Source of the DNA: an uncultured Lachnospiraceae bacterium
Lineage (GTDB): Bacteria; Bacillota; Clostridia; Lachnospirales; Lachnospiraceae
DNA: 32,475 nt
Assembly: GCA_910588285.1 (NCBI GenBank)
Contig: CAJUQB010000007.1
Span: 49,585-82,059, forward strand
Direction of reading: 5' to 3'
The notes below the pieces were generated by a model. That model made no database searches. It saw only the letters and a program-made list of their open reading frames with translations, and was not told where the DNA came from. Below, one piece after another: positions 15,936-23,112 of the stretch. A program made the translations under genes and the position numbers. How positions within the stretch are numbered: the stretch's first letter is position 1; each line of letters begins with the position of its first letter.

Positions 15936-16971
15936 GCACTACCTTGATGGCTTCTCCGCTTCTGGTCAACCCGATTCCCTCGTTGATCTGATCCAGCGGC
16001 AGGATATGGGTGATGAATTTCTCCGTTGGGAAGGTGGGAGAAATCGCCAGCTGGAAGGCCCGCTTGGACTGGCTGTAGGAGGCGCCGAAATGTCCCTTGA
16101 TCCAGATGTTGTTGTAGTGAATCAGGTTGCAGTCCAGCTCTGTCATGGAGCCCTTGGGCACGCCGCCGAAGAACACTACCAGGCCGCCCTTTTTCACCAT
16201 ATGGATACTCTGGGTCTGGGTTGCGTTCACCGGGGTTGCGGAAATCACCTTATCCGCTCCCTTGCCGTTGGTCAGCTTCTTGATGGCCTCAATGGGATCC
16301 TCCTTGGAGCTGTCCACTGTGATATCCACACCGAACTCCTTGGCCATCTCCAGACGATTGGCATTGATGTCAATCATAATCACCTTCTGGGCTCCCCGGA
16401 TCTTAGCCAACTGGGACATGAAGCAGCCGATGGGACCTGCACCGATGATCACCAGGGTATCCGGATAGCTGACGTCTACATTTTCCAGACATGCAAATAC
16501 AGAGGTCAAAGGCTCTCCAAGGCTTGCCGCATCAAAGCTTACATCATCCGGAATCTCATAGATGCCGCCCCGGCGGATCTTCTCTCCACCCACTGCAACG
16601 AACTGGGCAAACCCGCCGGTTCCGGCCAAATGGGCCACCTCATCGTTGGCGCAGTTCTCACTGTGGCCGCTGATGCACTCGTCGCATTCCATACAATAGG
16701 TGCCCGGGAACAGGAACAGCCTGTCGCCTACCTGATACTTGGTCTGCTCCGGTCCCACCTCATCTACAAAGCCTACGATCTCATGGCCGTAGATAAAGGG
16801 ATACTTGCCCTTTCTGGAATCCGTGGTCAGATTGCGGATGTCGGAGCCGCAAAGACCTACGGACATGATTTTCAGGATCAGTCCGTCCTTGGGGCATGCC
16901 GGCTTATCCACCTCTTCCACCCGGATATCACTTGGTCCATACATCATTGCCGCTTTCATTTTCTCACTCAT
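15919..16971 (-). CDS. zinc-dependent alcohol/polyol dehydrogenase (MDR family, sorbitol-dehydrogenase-like)
   Basis: This 350-aa protein starts at ATG 16971 (MSEKMKAAMMYGPSD), because AAAGGAG lies 9 nt before it; the ATG at 16977 is only 3 nt from that site. Catalytic zinc ligands are Cys41 (GLCGSD) and His63-Glu64 (YGHE). The structural zinc cysteines are 93, 96, 99 and 107 (CMECDECISGHSENC). The NAD-binding GAGPIG is near 165-170. Relatives oxidise polyols (sorbitol, threitol-type), threonine or other secondary alcohols. It is divergent from the FGGY kinase, with which it shares paired operator elements, so a dehydrogenase then kinase sequence for a polyol is the natural inference. Confidence 0.92.
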   Translation of the reverse strand: MSEKMKAAMMYGPSDIRVEEVDKPACPKDGLILKIMSVGLCGSDIRNLTTDSRKGKYPFIYGHEIVGFVDEVGPEQTKYQVGDRLFLFPGTYCMECDECISGHSENCANDEVAHLAGTGGFAQFVAVGGEKIRRGGIYEIPDDVSFDAASLGEPLTSVFACLENVDVSYPDTLVIIGAGPIGCFMSQLAKIRGAQKVIMIDINANRLEMAKEFGVDITVDSSKEDPIEAIKKLTNGKGADKVISATPVNATQTQSIHMVKKGGLVVFFGGVPKGSMTELDCNLIHYNNIWIKGHFGASYSQSKRAFQLAISPTFPTEKFITHILPLDQINEGIGLTRSGEAIKVVLHPWE

Positions 16972-17033
16972 TTGCATTGTCTCCTTTCTGTCTGCTTCAT
17001 CCCTGCAATGGGCTTTTGCCTCACTGCCTTGTT

Positions 17034-17062
17034 CTGATACCCAGTATAGGAATTTTTCACTT
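17034..17062 (-). promoter_or_regulatory. probable promoter of the zinc dehydrogenase
   Basis: The minus strand reads AAATTCCTATACTGGGTATCAG, nearly matching the -10 region of the aldolase promoter (AAATTCCTTGTACTGGGTAAGAT). The -35 (AAGTGA) is weak, which would suit an activator-dependent promoter using the boxes at 17155-17199. Confidence 0.45.
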
Positions 17063-17144
17063 TTGGCGCAAACAGGATATTTCCATATATTAACGGAAAA
17101 ATAATTTTTGAGGATTTTCCCCGTTGGTGCTACCATAATTGTAA

Positions 17145-17201
17145 TGAACTGCCCGACAAATGGGGCGTTTCAAAACTGAGATTGGCAAATGGCACAAATT
17201 T
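17145..17201 (-). promoter_or_regulatory. paired 29-bp-period operator element upstream of the zinc dehydrogenase
   Basis: On the minus strand the boxes ATTTGTGCCATTTGCC (17184-17199) and AAACGCCCCATTTGTC (17155-17170) lie 29 bp apart, followed by GGGCAGTTCAT. The spacer AATCTCAGTTTTG matches that of the copy at 7051-7106 in 12 of 13 positions. The element sits about 95 bp upstream of the putative -35. Confidence 0.7.
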
Positions 17202-17223
17202 TATCCCGATTTGCGACTGTGAA

Positions 17224-17376
17224 GAATCTTAGAGCCCCTTCATGTTCTTTCACACTTCAGCAATTTGGCGGCATGGATGCCGCCGAAAGCCCGATCTGCG
17301 CCATGGAGGGCGCATAGAGGGCGGTTGCGTCCGGATCCATTGCCCTTCCTAAGAACATTTAGGGGCTCTTAGATTC
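17224..17376. other. 153-bp structured inverted-repeat element (ncRNA or MITE-like candidate)
   Basis: Outer arms 17224-17249 and 17351-17376 pair over 26 positions with three mismatches (core GAATCT-AGAGCCCCT and GTTCTT). Inside are three further hairpins: GGCGGC/GCCGCC (17267-17284), TGCGCC/GGCGCA (17297-17314) and AGGGC/GCCCT (17318-17346). The first two carry loops beginning ATGGA. No open frame of note crosses it. The shape is a four-stem junction closed by a long stem. It could be a structured RNA in the kinase leader, a non-autonomous mobile element, or a cruciform between divergent promoters. Confidence 0.6.
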
Positions 17377-17402
17377 GGAACCCGGAGCATAAGAGGGATA
17401 CA

Positions 17403-17457
17403 ATTTGTGCAATTTGCCATGCACAAGATGCAAACGCCCCATTTGCCAGGCAGCTCA
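17403..17457 (+). promoter_or_regulatory. paired 29-bp-period operator element upstream of the FGGY kinase
   Basis: ATTTGTGCAATTTGCC (17403-17418) and AAACGCCCCATTTGCC (17432-17447) are 29 bp apart, followed by AGGCAGCTCAT. The intervening 13 bp differ from the other copies, so it is the boxes and their spacing that are conserved. With the inverted copy at 17145-17201 it makes the whole intergenic region a large imperfect palindrome. Confidence 0.7.
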
Positions 17458-17527
17458 TGTAATGATAATGAGGCTATTTATATTTACAATTCTATTTACT
17501 ATTTATTTCTAAGAAAGGACCGACCAT

Positions 17528-19081
17528 ATGAGCAATACATCTTACTTAATCGGCATGGATCTGGGAACCACCAACATAAAGGCTATCCTTCTTCGCGAGG
17601 ACGGAACGGTAATCGCTTCTGCCTCCAGGGCCAACCAACTGATTTTTCCGGGAGCCAACCAGGTGGAGCAGGACGCCAACCTTTGGTGGAGCAATGCTGT
17701 TGAGATCTTACGGGAAATCACCTCTGCCGCAGGACCTGAAATCGTGTCCGCCATTCAGGGAATCTGCGTCAGCTCCCAGACCGTAACCATGCTTCCGGTG
17801 GACGAGGCGGGAACCCCTCTCCGGAACGGCCTGATCTGGATGGACAGCCGCTCTGCCCAGGAGCTCCAATTTATTGAGGATACCCTGGGCTTTGACCATT
17901 TTGTCCGGATTATCGGAGCACAGCCTGACGTGGCATTTCTGCCCAACAAGATTCTGTGGTTTAAAAAAAATGAACCGGAGCTCTTTGCCCGTACCAAATC
18001 AATCCTCCAGGCCAGCTCCTTCATCAACATGAAGCTCACAGGCCAATTTACCATGGACATTGATCAGGCGGCCCGCTGCCAATGCCTGGACATCACTGCC
18101 ATGGACTGGTCTCCTGAGATCTCACAGGTCATTGGCGTTGATTTGAATGCCCTGCTGCCCAAGCCTGTGGCAGTAAATGAAATCATTGGCACCGTCACAG
18201 CCCAGGCCGCCGCGGAGACCGGACTTATAGAGGGGATTCCCGTAGCTGCCGGCGCCTCCGACGCCATGGCCTCCATGTACGCCACGGGCTTATGCCGCCT
18301 GGGGGAGGCCGGGGAATCCTCCGGTACTACCTCCCTGGTATTTGTGGGCAGCAATGGAAAGAGCGCTCCTGACGTGCCGGTGGTCACCAAGCCCTGCGCC
18401 ATTGAAGGAATGCCCTATATTTTCGATGCCCCCATCAACACCAGCGGGGCTGCCATTAAGTGGTATCTGGATACCTTTGGGGAAGCGGATCGTAAGCTTG
18501 CCGATGAAAAGGGCATCAATGTATACGAGCTTCTGAACCAGGAAGCCCTGGATGTTCCCGCCGGCAGCAACGGCGTTATGTTCTTCCCCTATCTCCTGGG
18601 AGAGCGGGCGCCTCTGTGGAATTCCTATGCCCGGGGCATGTTTATCGGAATGTCCCTGGATACCACCCGGGAGGAAATGGTCCGGGCCGTCTTTGAGGGG
18701 ACAGCTTTTGCCCTGCGCCATGTGATGGAGACCGTGAAGGAAGCCGGGGCTGTGGCCAACTGTCTTCGGATCACCGGCGGCGGCTCAAAAAGCCGTACCT
18801 GGTCCATGATTAAGGCCTCCATGCTGCGGATGCCCATATACATCCTGGATGAGGGAAGCGGGGACGTTCCCTTTGGTGATACGCTGATCGTGGGCAATGC
18901 CGTTGGGGTTTTCCCTGACCTGAACAGCACCATCGACAAGCTGGTGAAGGTAAAGGAAGTCATTGAGCCCAATGAGGCCTGGGCCGCTGCCTACGACAAG
19001 CTGTACCCCTTCTACCTTAAGATGTATCAGCATCTGGACGAGGATCTTAGGGCCTTCAAGGATGTGGTGACAAGGCTGTAG
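17528..19081 (+). CDS. FGGY-family carbohydrate kinase (xylulokinase-like)
   Basis: This 517-aa cytoplasmic kinase starts at ATG 17528 after AAAGGACC. The N-terminal phosphate loop GMDLGTTNIKAIL (9-21) contains Asp11. The catalytic Asp245 lies in AAGASDAMASMYATG, SGTTSLVFV follows, and GGGSKSRTWSMIKASML marks the C-terminal ATP-binding lobe. FGGY kinases phosphorylate ketoses (xylulose, rhamnulose, fuculose) or polyols using ATP. It is the only gene of its transcription unit, ending at a strong terminator, and is preceded by the paired operator. With the class II aldolase 13 kb away it could supply a phosphorylated ketose for cleavage. Exact sugar specificity cannot be assigned from sequence. 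Confidence 0.92.
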   Translation: MSNTSYLIGMDLGTTNIKAILLREDGTVIASASRANQLIFPGANQVEQDANLWWSNAVEILREITSAAGPEIVSAIQGICVSSQTVTMLPVDEAGTPLRNGLIWMDSRSAQELQFIEDTLGFDHFVRIIGAQPDVAFLPNKILWFKKNEPELFARTKSILQASSFINMKLTGQFTMDIDQAARCQCLDITAMDWSPEISQVIGVDLNALLPKPVAVNEIIGTVTAQAAAETGLIEGIPVAAGASDAMASMYATGLCRLGEAGESSGTTSLVFVGSNGKSAPDVPVVTKPCAIEGMPYIFDAPINTSGAAIKWYLDTFGEADRKLADEKGINVYELLNQEALDVPAGSNGVMFFPYLLGERAPLWNSYARGMFIGMSLDTTREEMVRAVFEGTAFALRHVMETVKEAGAVANCLRITGGGSKSRTWSMIKASMLRMPIYILDEGSGDVPFGDTLIVGNAVGVFPDLNSTIDKLVKVKEVIEPNEAWAAAYDKLYPFYLKMYQHLDEDLRAFKDVVTRL

Positions 19082-19090
19082 AAAGGCATA

Positions 19091-19130
19091 AAATACCCGC
19101 CGGCGGTTTATCCACCCGGCGGGTATTTTT
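19091..19130 (+). terminator. strong rho-independent terminator of the FGGY kinase gene
   Basis: Perfect 13-bp arms AAATACCCGCCGG and CCGGCGGGTATTT enclose 12 nt and are followed by a T run. It lies 10 bp after the kinase stop. The A/T flanks make it usable in both directions, so it may also end the convergent NifU-like transcript. Confidence 0.93.
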
Positions 19131-19169
19131 CATACATCTGTCCGATCTATCATTTCTATCCGATCTGTC

Positions 19170-19454
19170 CTATCTGTGCTTCATCAGCTCCCTGGCCTGG
19201 GCGATCAGTTCATCGCTGACACCGGTAACCAGCACCGCCTTCTTCAGCTGTGGAAAGACCTCTTTCAGCTCTCCATTCACCAGCTCCTCCATGGTAAGGG
19301 CAGCGGAGGGACAGCCGCTGCACTGGCCCAGAAGGCGTACCTTCAGTATTCCATCTGTCAGCTCTACCACCTGAATATCCCCGCTGTGGAGCGCCAGGCT
19401 TGGGCGCACCTGTTCTTCCAGAAGCTTCTCAACATTCTCTATGGTCAGTTCCAT
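19170..19454 (-). CDS. NifU-like C-terminal-domain protein (Fe-S cluster scaffold)
   Basis: This 94-aa protein is the stand-alone NifU C-terminal domain. It has the opening IENVEKLLEEQVRPSLALHSGDIQVVEL and the metal-binding CSGCPSA motif (Cys45, Cys48), followed by a helix and a short variable tail. Such proteins hold and pass on [4Fe-4S] clusters. The ATG at 19454 follows GGCGGGAG. It lies 115 bp downstream of the AbfD-like dehydratase on the same strand. Supplying the oxygen-labile cluster of that enzyme, or of the Fe-S flavoprotein at the left edge, is a reasonable inference, although NifU domains are general housekeeping parts. Confidence 0.92.
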   Translation of the reverse strand: MELTIENVEKLLEEQVRPSLALHSGDIQVVELTDGILKVRLLGQCSGCPSAALTMEELVNGELKEVFPQLKKAVLVTGVSDELIAQARELMKHR

Positions 19455-19569
19455 ACTCCCGCCTCCTGTTCTATCGGTCCTATGGCCAGCCGTTGCCGGG
19501 AACTACTCCTTTGGGCCAAATGCCGTCAGGAATTATCCCTCTTATTCTGCGGCTGGCAGCACTTGGGAA

Positions 19570-21021
19570 TTACTCTTCAATATGGGCAATTGCCTTGGCC
19601 AGCTTCTTCTTATAGCCCAGATTCCCCTGACGGGAAATCATGATCCGCTGTGCCTGGGGGGAACCGGCGCCGTGCATGGACTCGGTGCGGTAGCCAACTG
19701 CTGCTGTGCCCAGAGTCAGGTTCTCAATCAGGCGCAGGATCCGAAGACGGTTCTCTGTGGAAACCTCGCTGGTTCCCTGAAGATATTTTTCTACATATTT
19801 TCCGATTTTCTCATCCCGGAAATCCTTCTCGGAGGGGGCAGTCACCATCAGGCCGCCGGCGATATCCTCTGCCAGCCGGGCAATCTCATAGGGGAAGCGG
19901 GTCACATTCTGCTTGCAGACATTGGCCAGCAGCAGGTCAATCATATAATTGCCGGACTCAGTCTGGGTTCCCTCGGAAGAACATGCAATGCCGCAGCAGT
20001 ACAGTGTCTCATTCAAGTGGGTCATCTCAATAATCTTATCCTTGACAGCAGATGCCTTGGCCACGCCGTTGTACTCCGCTGCTACTGCCGCAGCGCCGAT
20101 CAGCACATCGCCTACGCCTACCTTGCAGCCCCCATAGGACTGACGATGATAGCCTGCGAAGCGCTCTACCAGCCCCCCTGCAAACTCTGTCTCTCCATTC
20201 ATAAAGATCCGGTCATTGGGCACAAATACGTCGTCAAAGACAATCAGCGCCTCCATTCCGCCAAACTCCGAATTCCCCACATCCATAGTGCCGCCTTCCA
20301 GCTTCCGGGTATCGCAGGACTGACGTCCCACAATCATGAAGATCCCCTTGGTGTCCATGGGAACTGCAAAGGAAACAGCATAATCCTTATCATCCGGCCC
20401 CATTGAAATCGTAGGCATGATGATAATCTCATGGGAATTGGTTGCACCGGTCTGGTGGGCTTTGGCTCCGCGTACTACGATTCCATCCTCCCTGCGCTCT
20501 ACCACATGAAGGTACATATCCGGATCCTCCTGGGCATGGGGCGCTTTGGAACGGTCCCCCTTGGGGTCTGTCATTGCTCCGTCCACCACCAGGTCGTTTG
20601 TGGCACAGTAGTTCAAAAATGTTTTAAAATTCTCATGGTAGTGGGTACCATAAGCCTTATCTATATCAAAGCTGGTGGAAAATACGGCATTGAAAGCATC
20701 CATTCCCACACACCGCTGGAAGCAGGCCGCTGTCTTCTGGCCGCAGAGACGCTGCATTTTTACCTTATTCTTCAGATCCTCGGTGCTCTGGTGGATATGG
20801 GTAAAGCGATTGACCACCTCTCCGGTATAAGGCGACACAACGGTCATCAGATCCTTGTACTGGGGATCCAAAGCCAGATCATAGGTCATACGAACCGAAT
20901 TCAGAGAGGGACGTAATATGGGGTTGTCTACGGGATTCTCAATCTTCTCCCCGAACATGTAGACCTCCATATTCATCTTGCGGATACTCTCTATGTACTG
21001 TTCTCCTGTCATAAGTGCCAT
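19570..21021 (-). CDS. 4-hydroxybutyryl-CoA dehydratase / vinylacetyl-CoA isomerase-like [4Fe-4S] FAD enzyme (HpaB/AbfD family)
   Basis: This 483-aa protein spans the full 4-hydroxyphenylacetate 3-monooxygenase fold. The residues that mark the anaerobic AbfD branch are present: Cys100 and Cys104 (TAACFQRC), then His292, Tyr296 and Cys299 in YHRQSYGGC. These match the published AbfD cluster ligands (C99, C103, H292, C299) and the catalytic tyrosine almost position for position. AbfD uses a ketyl-radical mechanism to dehydrate 4-hydroxybutyryl-CoA to crotonyl-CoA. No CoA-transferase or ligase is encoded in the window, so the true substrate could differ or be supplied from elsewhere. The gene has its own promoter, identical in hexamers and spacing to that of the aldolase operon. 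ATG 21021 follows AAGGGGG. Confidence 0.92.
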   Translation of the reverse strand: MALMTGEQYIESIRKMNMEVYMFGEKIENPVDNPILRPSLNSVRMTYDLALDPQYKDLMTVVSPYTGEVVNRFTHIHQSTEDLKNKVKMQRLCGQKTAACFQRCVGMDAFNAVFSTSFDIDKAYGTHYHENFKTFLNYCATNDLVVDGAMTDPKGDRSKAPHAQEDPDMYLHVVERREDGIVVRGAKAHQTGATNSHEIIIMPTISMGPDDKDYAVSFAVPMDTKGIFMIVGRQSCDTRKLEGGTMDVGNSEFGGMEALIVFDDVFVPNDRIFMNGETEFAGGLVERFAGYHRQSYGGCKVGVGDVLIGAAAVAAEYNGVAKASAVKDKIIEMTHLNETLYCCGIACSSEGTQTESGNYMIDLLLANVCKQNVTRFPYEIARLAEDIAGGLMVTAPSEKDFRDEKIGKYVEKYLQGTSEVSTENRLRILRLIENLTLGTAAVGYRTESMHGAGSPQAQRIMISRQGNLGYKKKLAKAIAHIEE

Positions 21022-21056
21022 AACAATTGCCCCCTTGTATGATATTTTCTAGTATG

Positions 21057-21096
21057 ACCCACACCAATTACAATTATATGGTTCATTGGTGTGGGT
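21057..21096 (-). promoter_or_regulatory. 12-bp perfect inverted repeat in the leader of the AbfD-like gene
   Basis: ACCCACACCAAT and ATTGGTGTGGGT enclose 16 bp. The repeat begins within a few bases of the predicted transcription start and ends about 36 bp before the ATG. No U-tract follows on the minus strand, so an operator or a stabilising 5' stem is more likely than an attenuator. Confidence 0.55.
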
Positions 21097-21105
21097 TCTA
21101 GTTAT

Positions 21106-21134
21106 ATCTTACCCAGCAGGTGCCTTTTCCTCAA
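21106..21134 (-). promoter_or_regulatory. promoter of the AbfD-like gene
   Basis: On the minus strand TTGAGG (21129-21134) and TAAGAT (21106-21111) are 17 bp apart. The flank GGAAAAAGTAAAC and the block CTGGGTAAGAT are shared with the aldolase-operon promoter. Confidence 0.7.
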
Positions 21135-21184
21135 GTTTACTTTTTCCGCTTTAAAAGGGAAATGAATTTTGTGTATTTAAAATC

Positions 21185-21217
21185 GGAGGGGCTCAGGCCA
21201 CAGCATGAGACCCCTCC
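21185..21217 (-). terminator. terminator-like hairpin after the BclB-type collagen gene
   Basis: GGAGGGG-CTCA pairs with TGAG-A-CCCCTCC around a 10-nt loop. On the minus strand it is followed by GATTTT. It lies 30 bp after the collagen-protein stop and upstream of the AbfD-like promoter. Confidence 0.65.
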
Positions 21218-21246
21218 GCCCCCTTCCTGAAATTCATTAAAATTTA

Positions 21247-22860
21247 CTAAATAATACTTAAACCTGCACTTGCATATCCTGCAACCGTATTAACCAAAGA
21301 TATTCCGCTTGACGTTGCTGAAAATACCAGCATCAGACGTGTTTGCGCCGTCACCGGAATATTGAGCCCTGTAAGAGAACCGTTCAGCAATGTGCCGACA
21401 GATATAACGCCGGAAAGGGCTGGCGTCAGATTAATCAGCGTTCCGGAAATCGGGGAAAATACATTGTTCGGCGTTGTGGATTGATAAATCTGCGCATTTA
21501 TTGTAACGGTGGAGCCTATCAGGGAAAGGGCTGCCGTTACGCTGAAAAATGCACTGAAGGATGTGATAATACCTGCACGCGGAACCTGAAATGCAAAGTT
21601 GGAGAGCGTTCCACTGGCATTTGTAATATCAATGGTAGAGCCCAAAAGGGTAAGGCCCTGGGCACTGCTTCCAAAGCCCACAAAGGCAGGAAGCCCGGCA
21701 AGCCCGCCGGCAATCGTGGTCAGGGACACCGGCAGCCCTGATGCAAAGGGAATAATCGCACCTGTACCTGCTGCTCCTGTAGCTCCAATAGCTCCCGTGG
21801 CCCCTGTCGCTCCCGTGGCTCCATCTGCTCCCGTCGGACCTGTCGCTCCCGTGGCTCCTGTTGCCCCATCTGCTCCTGTTGCCCCGGTCGCTCCTGTTGC
21901 TCCATCTGCTCCCGTGGCTCCCGTCGGGCCTATCGGACCTGTCGCTCCTGTTGCCCCATCTGCTCCCATAGCTCCCGTGGCCCCAGTCGCTCCTGTTGCT
22001 CCTGTAACTCCATCTGCTCCGGTAGCCCCATCTGCTCCCGTCGAGCCTGTCGCTCCCGTCCCCCCTGTCGGACCTGTCGCTCCCGTAGCTCCATCTACTC
22101 CCGTAGCTCCCGTGGCCCCTGTCGGACCTGTCGCTCCCGTAGCTCCATCTGCTCCCGCTGCTCCCGTAGCTCCCGTAGCTCCCGTGGCTCCCGTAGCCCC
22201 GGTGGCTCCCGTGGCTCCTGTCGCTCCCGTGGCTCCATCTGCTCCCGTCGCTCCCATGGGGCCATCATCTCCCGGACACCCTTTCGGTCCCTGAGGGCCT
22301 ATGGGGCCTGTCACTCCCTGAATTCCCTGCAAACCAGTTACACCCTGGGGACCCATGGGACCTGTTGCTCCGGTGGCTCCTGTGGGACCCGGAATCCCTC
22401 TTGGGCCCTGAATCCCAATATCTCCCTGTGGTCCTACCGGACCTGCAGGTCCTGTTGGGCCGACAGGTCCCTGGGGACCGATCTCTCCCTGGGGACCTTC
22501 GCACCCAGGATCCCCCTTCGGCCCGACATCGCCGCGCACTCCCTGAATCCCCTGAATGCCCTGCGGTCCTGCGTACCCCCTTGGCCCTACATAGCCCCTT
22601 GGCCCTGTATTTCCGGTGGGTCCCACGGGACCTGTATTTCCTCTGGGCCCCCTCGCACCGGGAATGCCCGGAATTCCCTGGGGTCCTATGGGCCCCTGAT
22701 CTCCTCTGTCGCCCTTGGGGCCCGGACAACCGGTATCTCCTTTGATCCCCTGGGGACCCATAGGACCCGAATCCCCCTTGGGACCTTCAGGTCCACGTTC
22801 ACAGCAGGGCGGATGATTGCATGAACACTCATAGTCATTACATAAATTTTTTTGATTCAT
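21247..22860 (-). CDS. collagen-like exosporium protein, BclB-type
   Basis: This 537-aa protein has a short Cys-rich head (NLCNDYECSCNHPPCCERG, about 4-22) that leads into some 350 residues of uninterrupted Gly-X-Y. The first half is mixed and charged (GPKGDSGPMGPQG), and the second half is dominated by GATGAT triplets, rich in Thr, a typical O-glycosylation substrate. The C-terminal domain of about 165 residues (from GAIIPFASGLPVSL to GYASAGLSII) matches the BclB/exosporium trimer-forming domain known from Bacillus and Clostridium spore surfaces. The glycosyltransferase encoded 260 bp upstream on the same strand is a likely modifier. Expression is presumably in the mother cell late in sporulation, but no convincing sporulation sigma promoter was identified. 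Confidence 0.93.
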   Translation of the reverse strand: MNQKNLCNDYECSCNHPPCCERGPEGPKGDSGPMGPQGIKGDTGCPGPKGDRGDQGPIGPQGIPGIPGARGPRGNTGPVGPTGNTGPRGYVGPRGYAGPQGIQGIQGVRGDVGPKGDPGCEGPQGEIGPQGPVGPTGPAGPVGPQGDIGIQGPRGIPGPTGATGATGPMGPQGVTGLQGIQGVTGPIGPQGPKGCPGDDGPMGATGADGATGATGATGATGATGATGATGATGAAGADGATGATGPTGATGATGVDGATGATGPTGGTGATGSTGADGATGADGVTGATGATGATGAMGADGATGATGPIGPTGATGADGATGATGATGADGATGATGATGPTGADGATGATGATGAIGATGAAGTGAIIPFASGLPVSLTTIAGGLAGLPAFVGFGSSAQGLTLLGSTIDITNASGTLSNFAFQVPRAGIITSFSAFFSVTAALSLIGSTVTINAQIYQSTTPNNVFSPISGTLINLTPALSGVISVGTLLNGSLTGLNIPVTAQTRLMLVFSATSSGISLVNTVAGYASAGLSII

Positions 22861-22959
22861 ACCTCATATATCCTCTCTTTAATTATCTGAAAATTATGCG
22901 AATTTTACTATTTTCCATAACAATTTATGTGAATTATATTTATTTGTTACATTTTCTTT

Positions 22960-22985
22960 AAAAAGAATCCTGAAAAGCAGGATTC
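22960..22985 (-). terminator. second minus-strand terminator
   Basis: GAATCCTG and CAGGATTC pair perfectly around 5 nt (22965-22985), with TTTTT after the stem on the minus strand. Confidence 0.75.
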
Positions 22986-23089
22986 CCAGCCTATGTCAGG
23001 TTGCTTTCACAGCATTTTTTCTTACCGCCGCAGTGGGAGCTCCACGGATGTTTTTTGTTTCATAGTGCACACTTTCCCAGGAAACAAAC

Positions 23090-23112
23090 AGAGCGTGTCA
23101 CATACACGCTCT
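23090..23112 (-). terminator. terminator of the glycosyltransferase gene
   Basis: AGAGCGTGT and ACACGCTCT pair perfectly around a 5-nt loop, with GTTTGTTT following on the minus strand. It begins 9 bp after the glycosyltransferase stop. Confidence 0.75.

Noticed and set aside
21100..21135. Sigma-54 (-24/-12) promoter for the AbfD-like gene
   Set aside because: A GGCAC stretch is present, but the required GC spacing to a TTGCA-like -12 element is absent, whereas a -35/-10 pair with 17-bp spacing is clear.
21599..22294. Plus-strand frame made of Ala-Pro-Val repeats
   Set aside because: It is the antisense reading of the Gly-X-Y tract and has no ribosome site; repetitive DNA keeps all frames open.
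22870..22950. Sporulation sigma-K promoter for the BclB-type gene
   Set aside because: CATA-starting motifs occur in the AT-rich DNA, but none fits CATANNNTA with a correctly placed -35, so no site is claimed.
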